Shown: positions 9,994 to 20,725, counted from the first letter of the stretch. The stretch: 24,468 nucleotides of DNA from Saprolegnia diclina VS20 (GCF_000281045.1 NW_008246152.1:153847-178314); one strand, 5' to 3'. The notes: a model not told the origin generated them from the sequence alone. Translations and numbers: made by a program.

Positions 9994-11329
9994 TTACTTG
10001 AACGCAAGTCCTGCAAACGGGTCCCGACCGCCGGCCTGGGGCGCGCCGTAGCTCTGCCCATATTGCTGCTGCGGTGGCTGGCCATAGCCTTGCGCGGACC
10101 CGTTGTTGTAGCCGAAGCCAGTCGGTTGCGACGGGTATCCTTGGCCATACGGCGCCTGCGGTTGACCGTAGCCGGTGATCGGTTGACCATAGCCGGTGTG
10201 CGGTTGGCCGTAGCCGGCGTGGGGGTTGGCGACCATGGTTGGGGCCAAGAGCGAGCTGATGCTGTGGCCGCCTGACGGAGGTCCGGACATGGGTGCGTTC
10301 GAATACGCAGTCGGCATGCCTGCTGCGTTGAGCGACTGAGGAATCGCTGCTGCGAACGGGTCGGCGGCCGGCGCGCCTTGAAACGCCGACCAGTGGCCGC
10401 CATTGTTGGTGTTGGCGGAGGTCGTCGTACTGCTTGGTGCGTTGAAGAGCGACGGCGGCGTCGGCGTGAACGACGCCGTCGACGAGGATGACGACGGCGC
10501 CGCCGAAAACCCAAACGGATCGAACGACGACGTCGACGACGGGGCGGGTGCGAGAGGTGCCGAGAATGCATCGAACGTTGGCGACGCGACTTGGGGCTTG
10601 ACCGGCGCCGAGAACGCTTCAAAGGAGGCCGGCGCGACCGGGGCCGAGAAGGCTTCGAACGAGGCTTCGAACGCCGGCGTCGTTGGCGGCGAAAAGCCAA
10701 GCAGGTCCGCGCCTACGAGATCACACTATGGCATCCTCGTCGAGTCGGTATGGGTACGTACTGGGCGCTGCAGGTGCTTCCTTCACTTTCCGAGCCGACG
10801 ACGAGGACGAGGACGATGCGGTCGACGATGGCGCTACTCATCAAGCTCATGGTCAGTCGAGATACGACGAGTGTGAGTGCTACCTGGCGTACGGCTGGGC
10901 GCGCCCTCGGCGAAGAAGGCGCGGTCATTGTACACGGCGTTGATGAAGCGTTTGAAGACATCGACGTGGTCCGACTCGGTCGGCTTGCGCATCGAGCGGC
11001 CGTCTTCGTAGGCGCCGAGCCACGTCCGGCGCGCGACGGCGTTGCCGCCGCCGTTCTCTTCCTTGAGCGCATCGACTTCGTCTTTCGTCCAATTGGACAT
11101 GGTCACGCTCTAATCATCATGCTGCTCGTCATGGCATTGACAAGGCGACGGTCATGCGTACTTTGACGCGGTGGCTGTAGCTCTGGTGCGCGCTCTTGCA
11201 GTTGTTGCAGACAAAGGTCTTGAACTTTTCGCAGATGTTCGAGTGGCCAAACTTGGCGAGCGCGTCGCAGTTGGCGCAGGCCTTGTTGGCCTCGAGCTTC
11301 CGGATCGTGTTGAGTTGCGCTTCGGCCAT
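9994..11329 (-). CDS. AGFG/AGD14-type ArfGAP-fold protein with FG/GYGQP-rich tail
   Basis: Exons on the minus strand: 11329-11162, 11109-10884, 10833-10762, 10712-9994, totalling 1185 nt (394 aa). The N-terminal ArfGAP-type zinc domain has Cys18-x2-Cys21-x19-Cys41-x2-Cys44, then HRVKSVTMSNWT and a WLGAY segment, closest in pattern to human AGFG1 and plant AGD14. At the site of the catalytic arginine (HR in active ArfGAPs) it has His48-Gln49, so GAP activity is doubtful. After a Ser-rich linker the tail carries DLLGF (158-162), repeated FEAFSAP-like units, DPFGF and DPFA. These are typical short motifs for clathrin adaptors and EH or AP-ear domains. Three GYGQP heptads follow near 322-340. An endocytic or vesicle adaptor role is inferred. 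The frame is open upstream, but CCAAT boxes just beyond 11329 support this start. Confidence 0.88.
10153..10215 (-). repeat. 21-bp coding tandem repeat (GYGQP heptads)
   Basis: Three 21-bp units (10215-10195, 10194-10174, 10173-10153 on the minus strand) encode GYGQPHT, GYGQPIT and GYGQPQA. A degenerate fourth unit, PYGQGYP, follows. The repeat lies in the disordered C-terminal tail of the ArfGAP-like protein. Confidence 0.85.
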
Positions 11330-11396
11330 CTCGGTGCTTGGACGCGACTCTAAATATGGGGCCACCGACGGCCGCCCCGCCAGACGCGCCGATGCC

Positions 11397-11436
11397 ATTG
11401 GCCAATATGTTGGCGCCGATAAAAATATGCACCAAT
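11397..11436 (-). promoter_or_regulatory. CCAAT boxes upstream of the ArfGAP-like gene
   Basis: The palindrome ATTGGCCAAT (11397-11406) and a further CCAAT (11432-11436) lie about 70-107 nt before the minus-strand ATG at 11329. This is the usual distance for CCAAT boxes in compact eukaryotic promoters; binding by NF-Y is inferred. Confidence 0.4.
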
Positions 11437-12017
11437 CAACATCGGCGTGAGGAATTACACGCGTTCTTTGACGGGCATTGCTTACGTGGCTTAATCGTGG
11501 CATGTGGCCGCTTATTTCTGGTGCGCGCCAAAAGTAAGCGCCAGCACCAGTCGTATCAGACGCGCGCACATTTGAGACGTGGACATCGCGGAGGTGCTCA
11601 GCTTAAGAGGAGCGACGCTTGCTACCGGTACTATATATATTGGCCGTTTACAGGAAGGTGAGCGCGAGATTCATTACGCCATTTTGAAATGGAGGGTGTA
11701 TTATACAGCTGCTATTTTCACTGTTTAAAACAGAATATTACACACCGCGTTGAAAACCATATGGCTCTTGTTTTGTATGGGTGTGAAAGCAATCTCACCA
11801 GTGTAAAATACGTCGGAAACGTGTTGATTTCAAGGTCGCCCAGTTGCGTGCGAATAGAAACAACGGGTACTCTGTGCAGCGACAGCGTCAATCATAGTAT
11901 TGCGGCCGACGGTCTTCAATCTCTGGTCCTGTCTCTGCTCTGGCATCAGTGCCCATCTTGGCTCGATGAAGGCACTCCAACGCACCGAACTGTAGCGTTG
12001 AGCTTGCATGCCCGAGG

Positions 12018-12044
12018 CCAATTGGTGGCGTGCGTTTAGCCAAT
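12018..12044 (+). promoter_or_regulatory. CCAAT boxes upstream of NEDD1
   Basis: CCAATTGG (12018-12025) and CCAAT (12040-12044) lie 80 and 58 nt before the ATG at 12098. The position matches CCAAT boxes before other genes in this window. Confidence 0.4.
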
Positions 12045-12097
12045 GCTTTTCCGGCGGTATCCGGACACGACCAACACCAGCAACCCCAGCATCGACC

Positions 12098-14001
12098 ATG
12101 CTCCTCGCGGCCGCGGCCGGGAACGCCGTCAGCATCTTCGACGTCGAGGGCGGCAACCTGCGCGAGGGCCGCAAGATCAGCAGCGCGAGCGAGACGACGG
12201 CGACCTGCGCGGTCTGGAACCACAACAGTACGGTGGCCTCATGGCTCCTCCACCATGCTCATGCTGCGTGCAGATCGTATCCTGGCGAGCGCGTTCGCCA
12301 ACGGCCTTCTCTCGATCAACACGCTCACCGCGCGCGAGCCGTCGTTGTGCAATCTGCAGGAAGGCTCGTCGCCCGACAAGGTACACTCATCGAATTGCCT
12401 CTGGATCCGCGGCTCATGCAATGGCCAGCGCATCAACGCCGTCCAGTTCAGCGCCGGGTCCCGCTACCTCATTAGCGGCGGCGCCGACCGCGTCGTCCGC
12501 GTACGTTCTCTTGCACTCTCGTCTACGGCGCGACTCTCGTGTTTGCTAGTTTTGGGACCTCAAGCACCAGCAGCTCAAGCACGTCTTCCCCGAGTGCTCC
12601 AGCTCGATCCAGACGCTCGCGTTTACAGGCCAGAGCGACGAACACGTCGTCGCCGGCAGCGAAGCGTAGGCGGCTGCCTCGCTACACCTCGTCTGATGCA
12701 TCTATGTAGTGGCGTCGTGTACCTGTACACGCAGAATGGCATGCAGTCGAACGTCCTGCAAGTCGACGGCGAGGTCGCGTGCTTTGCCGTAACATGGCAA
12801 ACTTAGCTTTGGGTAGACATCGCCGGTTCAATTCCTCCAGTCGTCACCACACCCGTTTGTCCGCGACAAGGTCGGCGCCGTCTACGGCTCGGGGTCGCTG
12901 CGGGTCTGGGATGCAGCGACCGCGTCGGTCATCTCGAGCTTTGAGCATCTCGTACGCACGCATGCTTTCCTTATGGTCAGGATGCATACATGCGTAGCAC
13001 TGGGCGCCAGCGACGTCGCTCGCCTTCTCACCTGTGAGCAAGAACCTGGTTGCGACTGCAGGCCTCGACAAGCGCATCGTGTTTTGCGATATTGCCCAGA
13101 AAAAGTACACCATTGTCGATAATGACACATACATCGACGATGCTAGGGAAATGAACTGCCTCGAAGGACCGTACCCGATCACGTCCATCTCGCTCTACTC
13201 GAACGGCCACTCGCTCGCGACGGGCACGTCGACAGGTCCACTTCGATCCTCGCCGACCGCCATGATTTTTTATCGATTTTATCATATTGTAGGGCATATT
13301 CTGCTGTACGACATGCGTCGGACGGCCAAACCGCTCTCTGTGCATGTGATCGACGCGCAAAAGCCCGAGAGTGTCAACTTTCTTCAGTTTGGGTCGTCCC
13401 TTGACAAGGTCCCCGCTTCGAACCTCGCAAGCCGCGTTTTTTTTTTACATTTTCAATCGCCGTAGGTGCGCAGCATGGACGATCCGTACAGTCGACCCAA
13501 GATGAAGAAACATCATTCGTTCAGTATGCAGGGCATGCAGTCGTCGCTCCAGCACCTCGCGACACCCAAGGAGCTCAGCACTTCGTCGTCACTGCCGTCG
13601 TCGCCCCTCGTGCCACCGGTGCGACGTGTTCCTACCTCGTCGTCGTCAACGTTTCGTGTACGGTAGGTCTTGTCGGACGCGCGGCCCACCACCAACCAAA
13701 GCCATGACCATGCGCCGTCGACCAAGCTTGATACATCGACGCAGCAGTGGCTGCAGCGCGAGCTCGAGACGATGAAGCAAGCGCTCTCGGACGAGATTGC
13801 CAATGTGCATCTGGAGGTGCTTCGGCAGCACCAGGCCCAGCAGGTACTTGTCGCCTCTTGCAGCCAGAGACATCCCATGTCTTCGTAATGTAGACGGAGA
13901 TGACCAAGGCGCTCCAGGATGTCACCAAGCAGCTCCAAGCCATCATCGCAGAAAACAAACGTCTGCACGATGAGAACGACCGACTACGCAATGTGTTTTA
14001 A
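12098..14001 (+). CDS. NEDD1: NEDD1 (GCP-WD) homologue, gamma-tubulin recruitment factor
   Basis: NEDD1 recruits the gamma-tubulin ring complex to centrosomes and spindle microtubules. Exons: 12098-12227, 12274-12380, 12429-12500, 12550-12665, 12710-12773, 12817-12951, 12998-13235, 13293-13408, 13466-13618, 13667-13843, 13894-14001, totalling 1416 nt (471 aa). Residues 1-325 form WD40 repeats: ISGGADRVVRFWD, TSPVQFLQSSP, LRVWD, and HWAPATSLAFSP followed by VATAGLDKRIVFCD, a block typical of NEDD1. A Ser-rich linker follows. The C-terminal coiled coil (about 400-471) with EIANVHLEVLRQHQ and ENKRLHDENDRLR matches the gamma-tubulin-binding end of animal and plant NEDD1, although the protein is shorter than the roughly 660-aa human one. 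The 12774 donor (GTCGCG) is a choice; a 28-nt alternative starting at 12789 also keeps frame. Intron 12381-12428 is stop-free and 48 nt long. Confidence 0.9.
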
Positions 14002-14049
14002 TTGTGCTAAAAACAAAAACTACGAGTTGTTCGAGGATCGAAGTACCGA

Positions 14050-15002
14050 CTAGATGTACAAGCTCTCAAACGACTTGGTCGTGGCGTCGTCAACGCGCTT
14101 GGTACTGGTGACCGACATGAGCCCGAGGTGCGTCTGGAGCGGACCAAAGCAGCGCGTCGACTCGAGCAGCGATGTGGTCGGGTGCTGGAGCGAGACAAAC
14201 ACGGCGGCGCGCCGACGGCGAAGGGTGCACTAGAAACAGCGTTACTGCATATGACGACAAGAGAGCGAGAAGCGTACGTGGGTCAGGAGCGCGGCAGGAA
14301 TGCCCGTCACGAAGCGCGGCGCCGACAGCATGGGCACGTCCTGTGCATCTTGGTGATGCTCCGACATTGAATCGAGATGCGTACCGAGAGAGGCGACGAC
14401 GACGACGAGGCGAGTTGGTAGAGTACGCAGCCGTCGTGCAAGGTAGCGTCGTACGTGACCGACATGAGCGCGCTCAACGACACGACCTCCTGCGGCGCGA
14501 CGTGGGCAAAGAGCGCATCGACAAACGTCCACACGTCGTGCTCGGCGACCTCGAGCGGCGCGAGGAGCAGCAGCGTCTCGGGCGTGAGAGCCAATAGCGC
14601 GCAGACCGCGGCGGGCCCAGCGCCAAAGGTGGTGTGCGCCTACGGAGGATGCTGTTGGTGCGTGACGACGATGCAAGAGGCCTGTACAATCGGCGTCGTT
14701 GAGAGAACGAGCGTGCCAAGCACGGGCGCGTCCTGCGAGATGGTCTTGCCGAACGCTGTGGCCTCGGCGCCGGTCGCAACGATCAAGCGCGCTGGCGTCA
14801 AGCAGGTTTCGCTGCGGCGCGCGAGGTCCGCTCGCACGCTCGGACTCCACTACGCCAGAATGATGCATGAGGATGGGTGGGCAGGCAGCTCGCGTACGCG
14901 GAAGATGGCGTCGGCCAGCGTCGGCGCGGGCGCTTCCTCGTCGTCGATGAACGTGCGCGAGTGGAAGTCGGCTTCTTCGGGGTACCGGAGCTGGAGTGCC
15001 AT
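14050..15002 (-). CDS. Proteasome assembly chaperone 1 (PAC1/PSMG1-like)
   Basis: PAC1 pairs with PAC2 to help assemble the 20S proteasome alpha ring. Minus-strand exons: 15002-14898, 14849-14688, 14639-14385, 14340-14278, 14229-14050, totalling 765 nt (254 aa). The best family marks are in the C-terminal half: FVTGIPAALLTHC, a hydrophobic strand AAVFVSL, and a closing VDDATTKSFESLY. These correspond to the human PSMG1 segment with IVHDLPAAVLSYC and the helix ending in VEAFKPIL. The middle has an aliphatic core (VCALLALTPETLLLLAPL). Overall similarity is modest, as is usual for this fast-evolving family. The 3' end converges on NEDD1 with 48 bp between stops, and the 5' end is divergent from Dna2, so all three genes may share chromatin or promoter elements. 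Identity is probable, not certain. Confidence 0.72.
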
Positions 15003-15352
15003 GCTGCGGCTTGTGTGCTTTTGACCTTGCGGAAATTGTATTCACAAAAGGGGGTGTTTGTGCCACCCCTTGTATTTAATTTCTGAGAGTTGGTCGTTTT
15101 CATTTGCTGTGCTTGCGTCCAGTAGAGAATCCACGTACGTTGGCTGCTGCAAACCCTTGAGCCTATACCTCCATCGTCGATGCGCTGCGTCTATAGCAGT
15201 TATATGCGCTCGTTGCGGCCCATGCGATGGCATTTGAGATCTCATTTCGAAAGTGGGGTCGCGCGACCACCCCTTTAGGTGAACGGTAATATCCGGATGT
15301 CCGGATACGACTGCACTTGCGTTCGCGTCCTCATCCTGCCGGCCGGATCCCG
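15003..15352. promoter_or_regulatory. Bidirectional promoter region between PAC1-like and Dna2 genes
   Basis: This 350-bp gap separates two divergent start codons. It holds a 12-bp palindrome GGTCGCGCGACC (15257-15268) and the dyad TATCCGG-ATGT-CCGGATA (15290-15307), whose end is 45 nt before the Dna2 ATG. I see no CCAAT box and no open frame of note. Both dyads are candidate protein-binding sites; the factors are unknown. Confidence 0.45.
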
Positions 15353-18300
15353 ATGGAGCGAGCAGCGATCTTTGGCGGAGACGACGACGTCGCCGGCGCG
15401 TCGCCCATGAAGGACGAGGCCATGGGCGTCGTCTGGAAGGAGTCGCCAAGCGACAAGAAGCTCAAGCCCAGCGGCGCCAGCAACCCGCAGGTCAACGCGA
15501 CCGAGCTGCAAGGCTTTGTCACGAGCTTGATCACGAGCCCGTCGCCCAACAAAAAGAGCCAAACCTCCAAGCTCAAGTTCAAGAAGAAGATCGTAGGCGC
15601 ACCCGATGGCATCACACGCCATATCGCGTTCAGCCCGGACAAGCATCTCCGACCTCCGACCGTGCCCATTACGTCGCCCCCAGCCCGCTCGAAGCGGCGC
15701 AAGACAGGCGGCGGCGACGAAGACCAGAACCTGCTCTCGATACTGCAAAAGATGGACGATGCGTACGCCGACTCGCCCGAGAAGGGCCCGCCGACGACGC
15801 TTCCCGCACCCGCCCCTGCCGAGCCACCGGCGACGACCAGTACCATGCCCGATGTGGACATGGACGACGAGGAGTTTACCGAAGAAGCATGGGGCATCCT
15901 GGAAGAGATGGAGATCCAGGCCACGCAGCAGATGCTCGAGCGCGACCAGAAAGCGCAGGCGCGACCACTGGATGCCAGCCCCATGGGTCCGTCCCGTATC
16001 GTCGAGCCGCGCTCTGGGATGAGCCCCGCGGTCGTACCACGCAACCCACTGCATCAAGTCATGCGCCCGCCCACGACGACGCCTGCCATGCCTGCGATGC
16101 CCGCTCACAGCGTACAGCGACACGTACAAGACGGTCCAGGTCGAGATCCAGCACGTCCTGTGGCGCCCGATACGGCGACAACGACCGCGCCACCAGCGCC
16201 CGTGACGCCAGTGCGCGCCAAGCCCACAGACTACATTCGGCTCGTCGCGCTTGAAGCCCATACGGACCATGCGCAGCGCAAGCTGCTGCTTCGCGCCATC
16301 GACGACGACGCTATCGTGCACGACGTCGTCTTGGCCGACGACTGGTATGGCACGCCGCTCGTCATCGGCGATACGTTCAATTTCATCTGGACAACGCCAC
16401 GTACGTCGTCATCCCTCATTGCGAGCAACGCCGCCCATCTCGTGATCGTGCACCCCGATATCCTCGTACACACTAACCAACCTATCCAAGTATCCATGTA
16501 TCCGAGTAGGTGTCGCCGACCGCCGTGACGTCGAGTCTCCGCTGCGGTCGCATGGCGGTGCTCCAGCAGACGCTCTCGATGAACCAGCCGTCGGGTGCAA
16601 AGGCGCTTGTGGGTACGATGAAGCACGACCTCTTTGAACGCGCGCTGCAGTCGGGCTACCATTCGATCCCGTACCTCATTGAGCAAAGCCAAAGCATCAT
16701 CCAAGACAGGTCTATTGTATCAAGAACGTATCAACTTGATCATTTGCAACATGTAGTCTGCTCAAGTGCTTGGAGTCGGGCATCACCGAGACCCAAGCGG
16801 CCGAAGAAATGAGGTCGTCGTTCCAGAGCATGCACGTCTGGCTGCAAAAGCTCCACACGTCCGGCGTCGTTGTCGGCAACGCGACGCTGCGTCTCGAGGC
16901 GGTTCTTGCCACGGAGGAGCCGCTGTGGTCAATCAAATATGGTCTTAAAGGCGCGGTGGACGCGACAATCCGTGTGCTCCAGAACGGCACGCGCAAGACC
17001 ATCGTACCGCTCGAGCTCAAGACCGGCAAGAAGGCGTATGCGCTCGCCGAGCACCACGGCCAAGTCCTCTTGTACTCGCTCCTTCTCGAAGAGCGGTACC
17101 GAGGTAGCGTCGGATTTTATTGATTTATTTGTTGCTCATGGAGTTTGAACCTGAGTAGAGTGCTCGGAGGGTCTCCTCTTATACCTGCTCGAGACCGAGT
17201 CGCTGTTAATTGCACGCGAGATGCCGATCGCCCGTGCGCTGCTCCAAGCACGGAATCAGCACGCCGCCAATATGGCCAAGTACCAAGGCGAGAGCGTGTA
17301 CCCGCCCATGCTCCGCCAGCCGCGCGACTGCGGCTTTTGCTTCTCGGCGGCCGAGTGCATGCTTCACCACGCGTCCGAAGAGATGGGCACGGCGGCGACC
17401 AGGTTTTTTCTTGCTTGATTTGTTTGTATCAATGTATCAATTCTAGTGGCGCCGTCGATGTGTTTGCCAAGCACACGACCCACTTGCTACAAGACGAGCG
17501 CGCGTACTTTGCCACGTGGAATCGGCTCGTGGACCTCGAGTTCCGGTCGAGCCAAACCGCAGTCCAGCAGCTCTGGCTCAACTCGAACGACGACCGTGCT
17601 GCGAATGGCTCGTGCTTGCTGCACTTGAGCCTCGCGAACGTGACGCCCAAGACGCTCCGGCTGCGATCTCGGACACTACTGGCCTCGACCGATCTCAAGT
17701 TTCACGTCGACGATCGCGTCATTTTGAGCTGCGAGTCGGACGCCGCTCTGCTTCTCCATACAGCCAAAGGACGCATCACAGGTACTAAGTTCAACGAAAT
17801 GGCCAAAGAAATGACTATATGGCCATGATGTACACTAGCGTTGCTTGACCAAGACATTGAAATCGCCTTGTTTGCGCCGATCTCACGCGCCGTGCTGCAA
17901 GGCGACTCGGTCGTGGGCGCGCACCCGCACTGGCGCATGGACAAGGACATGGTGTCGTGGGGCCTCTTGCAAGCCAAGCGCAACCTCGCGCAGCTCTTTG
18001 TCGGCCCGTCGCCGCACGGTATCTCGGCCGGCGTCCATCCGACCCGCTTCCTTCGACCACCCCTCGATCCCGAGACCGACAAGTGCGGCGACGACGTCCG
18101 GCGCAAGTTGATTTGCCGCCTTGAACCGCCTCGGTTTCTAGCCCCTACGACGACGCTGGGCATGCTCCAAGCCCATGCGATCGCGCATCCGACAAGCCCG
18201 CGCTACGAAGCCCTCTACAACGACTTCTTACGCATGAACCCCGACCAGCAGCGTGCGATTGAAAAGGTGTGAACGCGTCGTTTCGATTTGGTTTCTCAAG

Positions 18301-19825
18301 CAAGAGGCTAGGTGCTCCATGCCAAGGACTATGCGTTGATCCTCGGCATGCCGGGCACAGGCAAGACGTCGGCGATCACCATGTGTGTGCGTCTCTTGCT
18401 GCACTTGGGCTTTTCGGTGCTCGTGACGAGCTATACGCACTCGGCCGTCGATACGCTACTGCTGAAATTGCTCGAGTTCAACGTGCCAATGCTCCGCGTC
18501 GGCTCGAAAGACCAAGTGCACGCAAGGCTACAGCCTCACTTGCTCTCGACTGTGTGCCACCCGCTGCGAACGACCGCGGCGATTGAGACTGTCATGGTGA
18601 ATGCGACACTCGTCGGCTGCACGTGCCTTGGCACCAACCATGTGCTCTTTTCGAAGCGGCGCTTTGACTATTGCATCGTCGACGAAGCGTCGCAGATCAC
18701 GCAGCCCGTGCTGCTGGGTGCACTGCGGTGCGCCGATACGTTTTGCTTGGTGGGCGACCACTACCAGGTACACGGTGTTTCCTGTCGTGGGTAGGGTAAT
18801 ATGGTGGAAGGATGTAGTTGCCGCCACTGGTGACGGCGCTCAAGGCGAAATTGGGCGGACTCGACGTAAGTCTCTTTAAACGCTTGGGCGAGGCCCACCC
18901 GAGTGCAAGCGTCCAGCTCGGGTACCAGTACCGCATGCATCCGGATATCATGCTGCTCTGCAACGACCTTATCTACAACCACCAACTCAAGTGCGGCGAG
19001 ACGAGTGCGCATATCGCGCCGTGGGAGCTGTCGCCGCTACCGCTACCGCATTGGCTGAGCCATGTGCTCTCGCCGAGCGTCAGCGTAGTGTTTTTAGACA
19101 CGGATGCCTTGGGCTTGCACGAATCCCGGCAGTCGAAAGGCATCGTCAACCCCGTGGAAGCCAGCGCAGTGCTCCAGGTCGTCCGTGCGCTGCAGCAAGC
19201 GGGCGCCATAGACATTGGTGTGCTCTCTCCGTTCCGGTCCCAAGTCCACTACCTCCAGACACACCACCACGGCCCGCCCGTCGAGGTATCGCAGCATCTT
19301 TCAAGCTGCTACTCGGTGTTGATAGATTGATACTAATTAGATTTCAACCATCGACAAGTACCAAGGCCGGGATAAAGATGCGATCATCGTGTCGTTTGTC
19401 CGCTCGAATGCGACACCGACGGTACGCATGCAAAAGTTTCAATGTATCAGCAGACGAGACCATGGTAGGTTGGCGAGCTGCTTTTGGACTGGCGGCGCAT
19501 CAATGTAGCGCTGACGCGCGCCAAGAAGAAACTCGTGCTCGTCGGGTCACCGTCGACGCTCGCAGGAAGCCCTGTGCTGCGGTCGCTCCTGGAGCTTGTG
19601 CAGAGGCAGCAGTGGGTGCTGCCATTGCCCGCGGCTGCAACCAATGTGCCCATGCTCCCACTATCAACGACCGACGTGTCTGGCGGTGCACAGCGCGTGT
19701 ACGTCCACGCCCCGGTGGACGCAGGTGCGATCGAAGGCCTGGCCATCAACGAGTTGCCGCGACGCGCGCCGCTGCGGCCGCATATGCCCGTGTCCCGCAA
19801 CATTTTGGACGAAACCATGGGCTAA
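15353..19825 (+). CDS. DNA2: DNA2 nuclease-helicase, 10 exons
   Basis: Dna2 trims long Okazaki flaps and resects double-strand breaks in the nucleus and, in many organisms, in mitochondria. Exons: 15353-16465, 16510-16709, 16757-17103, 17159-17402, 17447-17781, 17839-18266, 18312-18767, 18818-19285, 19341-19421, 19469-19825, totalling 4029 nt (1342 aa). Residues 1-280 are low-complexity, Lys/Pro-rich and probably disordered. An OB-type segment with DDWYGTPLVIGD follows. The RecB-type nuclease shows GTMKHDLFE (406-414), VDA with Asp506, and LELKTGKK with Glu524 and Lys526. Four cysteines (383, 611, 614, 620; the last three as C-x2-C-x5-C) fit the 4Fe-4S site. The SF1B helicase shows GMPGTGKT (901-908), DEASQ (1013-1017), LVGDHYQLPP, YQYRMHP, IDKYQGRDKD and RRINVALTRAKKKL. 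All key residues are present, so it should be active. Several introns carry GTATCAA doublets. Confidence 0.97.
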
Positions 19826-20725
19826 GGACATGTGTATGCGATAGAGTAGATGCGTAGTAGAGTAAGCAGCATTGGTGAAGTAGAAAATGCTAGTTAAAGC
19901 ACTGTACATATTGTCGTCGAGAGGACGGAGCGTGCTGCTAAGGGACACGATCTTGATTTGATACCGGTATGTCGCCTCTCGCTCGATGTGGACGGTATCA
20001 GGTCGAGCGGCAACTTCAACTCGCAAGAAGATTTGGCACGTTGGTCAAACTAGAATTGGATCTGGACGCGTCTCGTGGATCTGGTTGGGAAACTGCGATA
20101 GCAACAGAGTTGTCGACTTTGTCGCACCAAGTAGCAGCCCAATGACCAAGGAAGTGTTTTGCTGGGGTGGGGTCTGGTCGTCGCAAAGGCGGCGCGTCGC
20201 CACACAGTGGGACGAGATGCAATCGAGGTGCGCGGCCATAAATATGCATACGAAAGCCGAGTGTAGCGTCTCTTCAACAAGTGCTCGACAGGGTTACTGC
20301 GTCGTACGGTGCGTCCAAGGGGCACTGAGAGACACCTGAGCACGCTTATGGGCATCGTGGCGTCTTACGCAGCTCCTTCTGTTGTTGTTGATTCTTTGCG
20401 GGTGTCTAGTCGCTGGTCGTCGCCAGGAGATGGCCACGGGGCCAAAGACCAAACGGGTTGTCGGCTCTCTGCATCGAAATTGCATTTTAACCAATTGTTG
20501 CTCGATTACACATTGTGCGGCTGTGGATTGGGTACAAAAGATTCAATATGCAACCAATCCGTGACTTGGATACGGAATCGCGCCTCGGGATTGGTGGAAT
20601 ATCCATGTTGCCGCAACCGCTACGATCCAGATCTGATTGCCCGCGGCGATGGCGGTTCTTGAAGGTAGCAGCTGGCTTGCCACTTCTGCTCCTGCCGCCT
20701 CGACTGCCCACCACACGCCTCTATC
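19826..20725. other. Intergenic stretch with no supported gene
   Basis: About 900 bp after Dna2. The minus strand has an open frame from 20026 through Dna2's 3' end that reads plausibly (VHIEREATYRYQIKI) and is preceded in another frame by an open stretch 20249-20016. I could not join them convincingly or name a family. CCAAT or ATTGG words cluster between about 20479 and 20595. The rest shows nothing recognisable. Confidence 0.5.

Larger units (their letters stand above)
11330..12097. other. Divergent intergenic region between ArfGAP-like and NEDD1 genes
   Basis: About 770 bp between two start codons. It contains CCAAT boxes at both ends, TATATATAT followed by TGG near 11632-11643, and an AT-rich middle. 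An open frame 11689-12039 (116 codons) starts 3 nt after TCATTACGCCATTTTG (11671-11686), which resembles the oomycete Inr/FPR core promoter. Its translation matches no family I know and runs into the NEDD1 promoter, so I do not call it a gene. Confidence 0.6.

Noticed and set aside
12789-12816. 28-nt intron alternative in NEDD1
   Set aside because: Shorter than any other intron here, and the 43-nt alternative (12774-12816) gives a better WD40 strand; both keep the frame, so the choice is not final.
14242-15066. 274-codon minus-strand open frame
   Set aside because: Runs through introns of the PAC1-like gene in the wrong frame for most of its length; only a short part coincides with a real exon.
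15275-16321. 348-codon minus-strand open frame
   Set aside because: Antisense to Dna2 exon 1, which has strong family support downstream; the product is Arg/His-rich and irregular.
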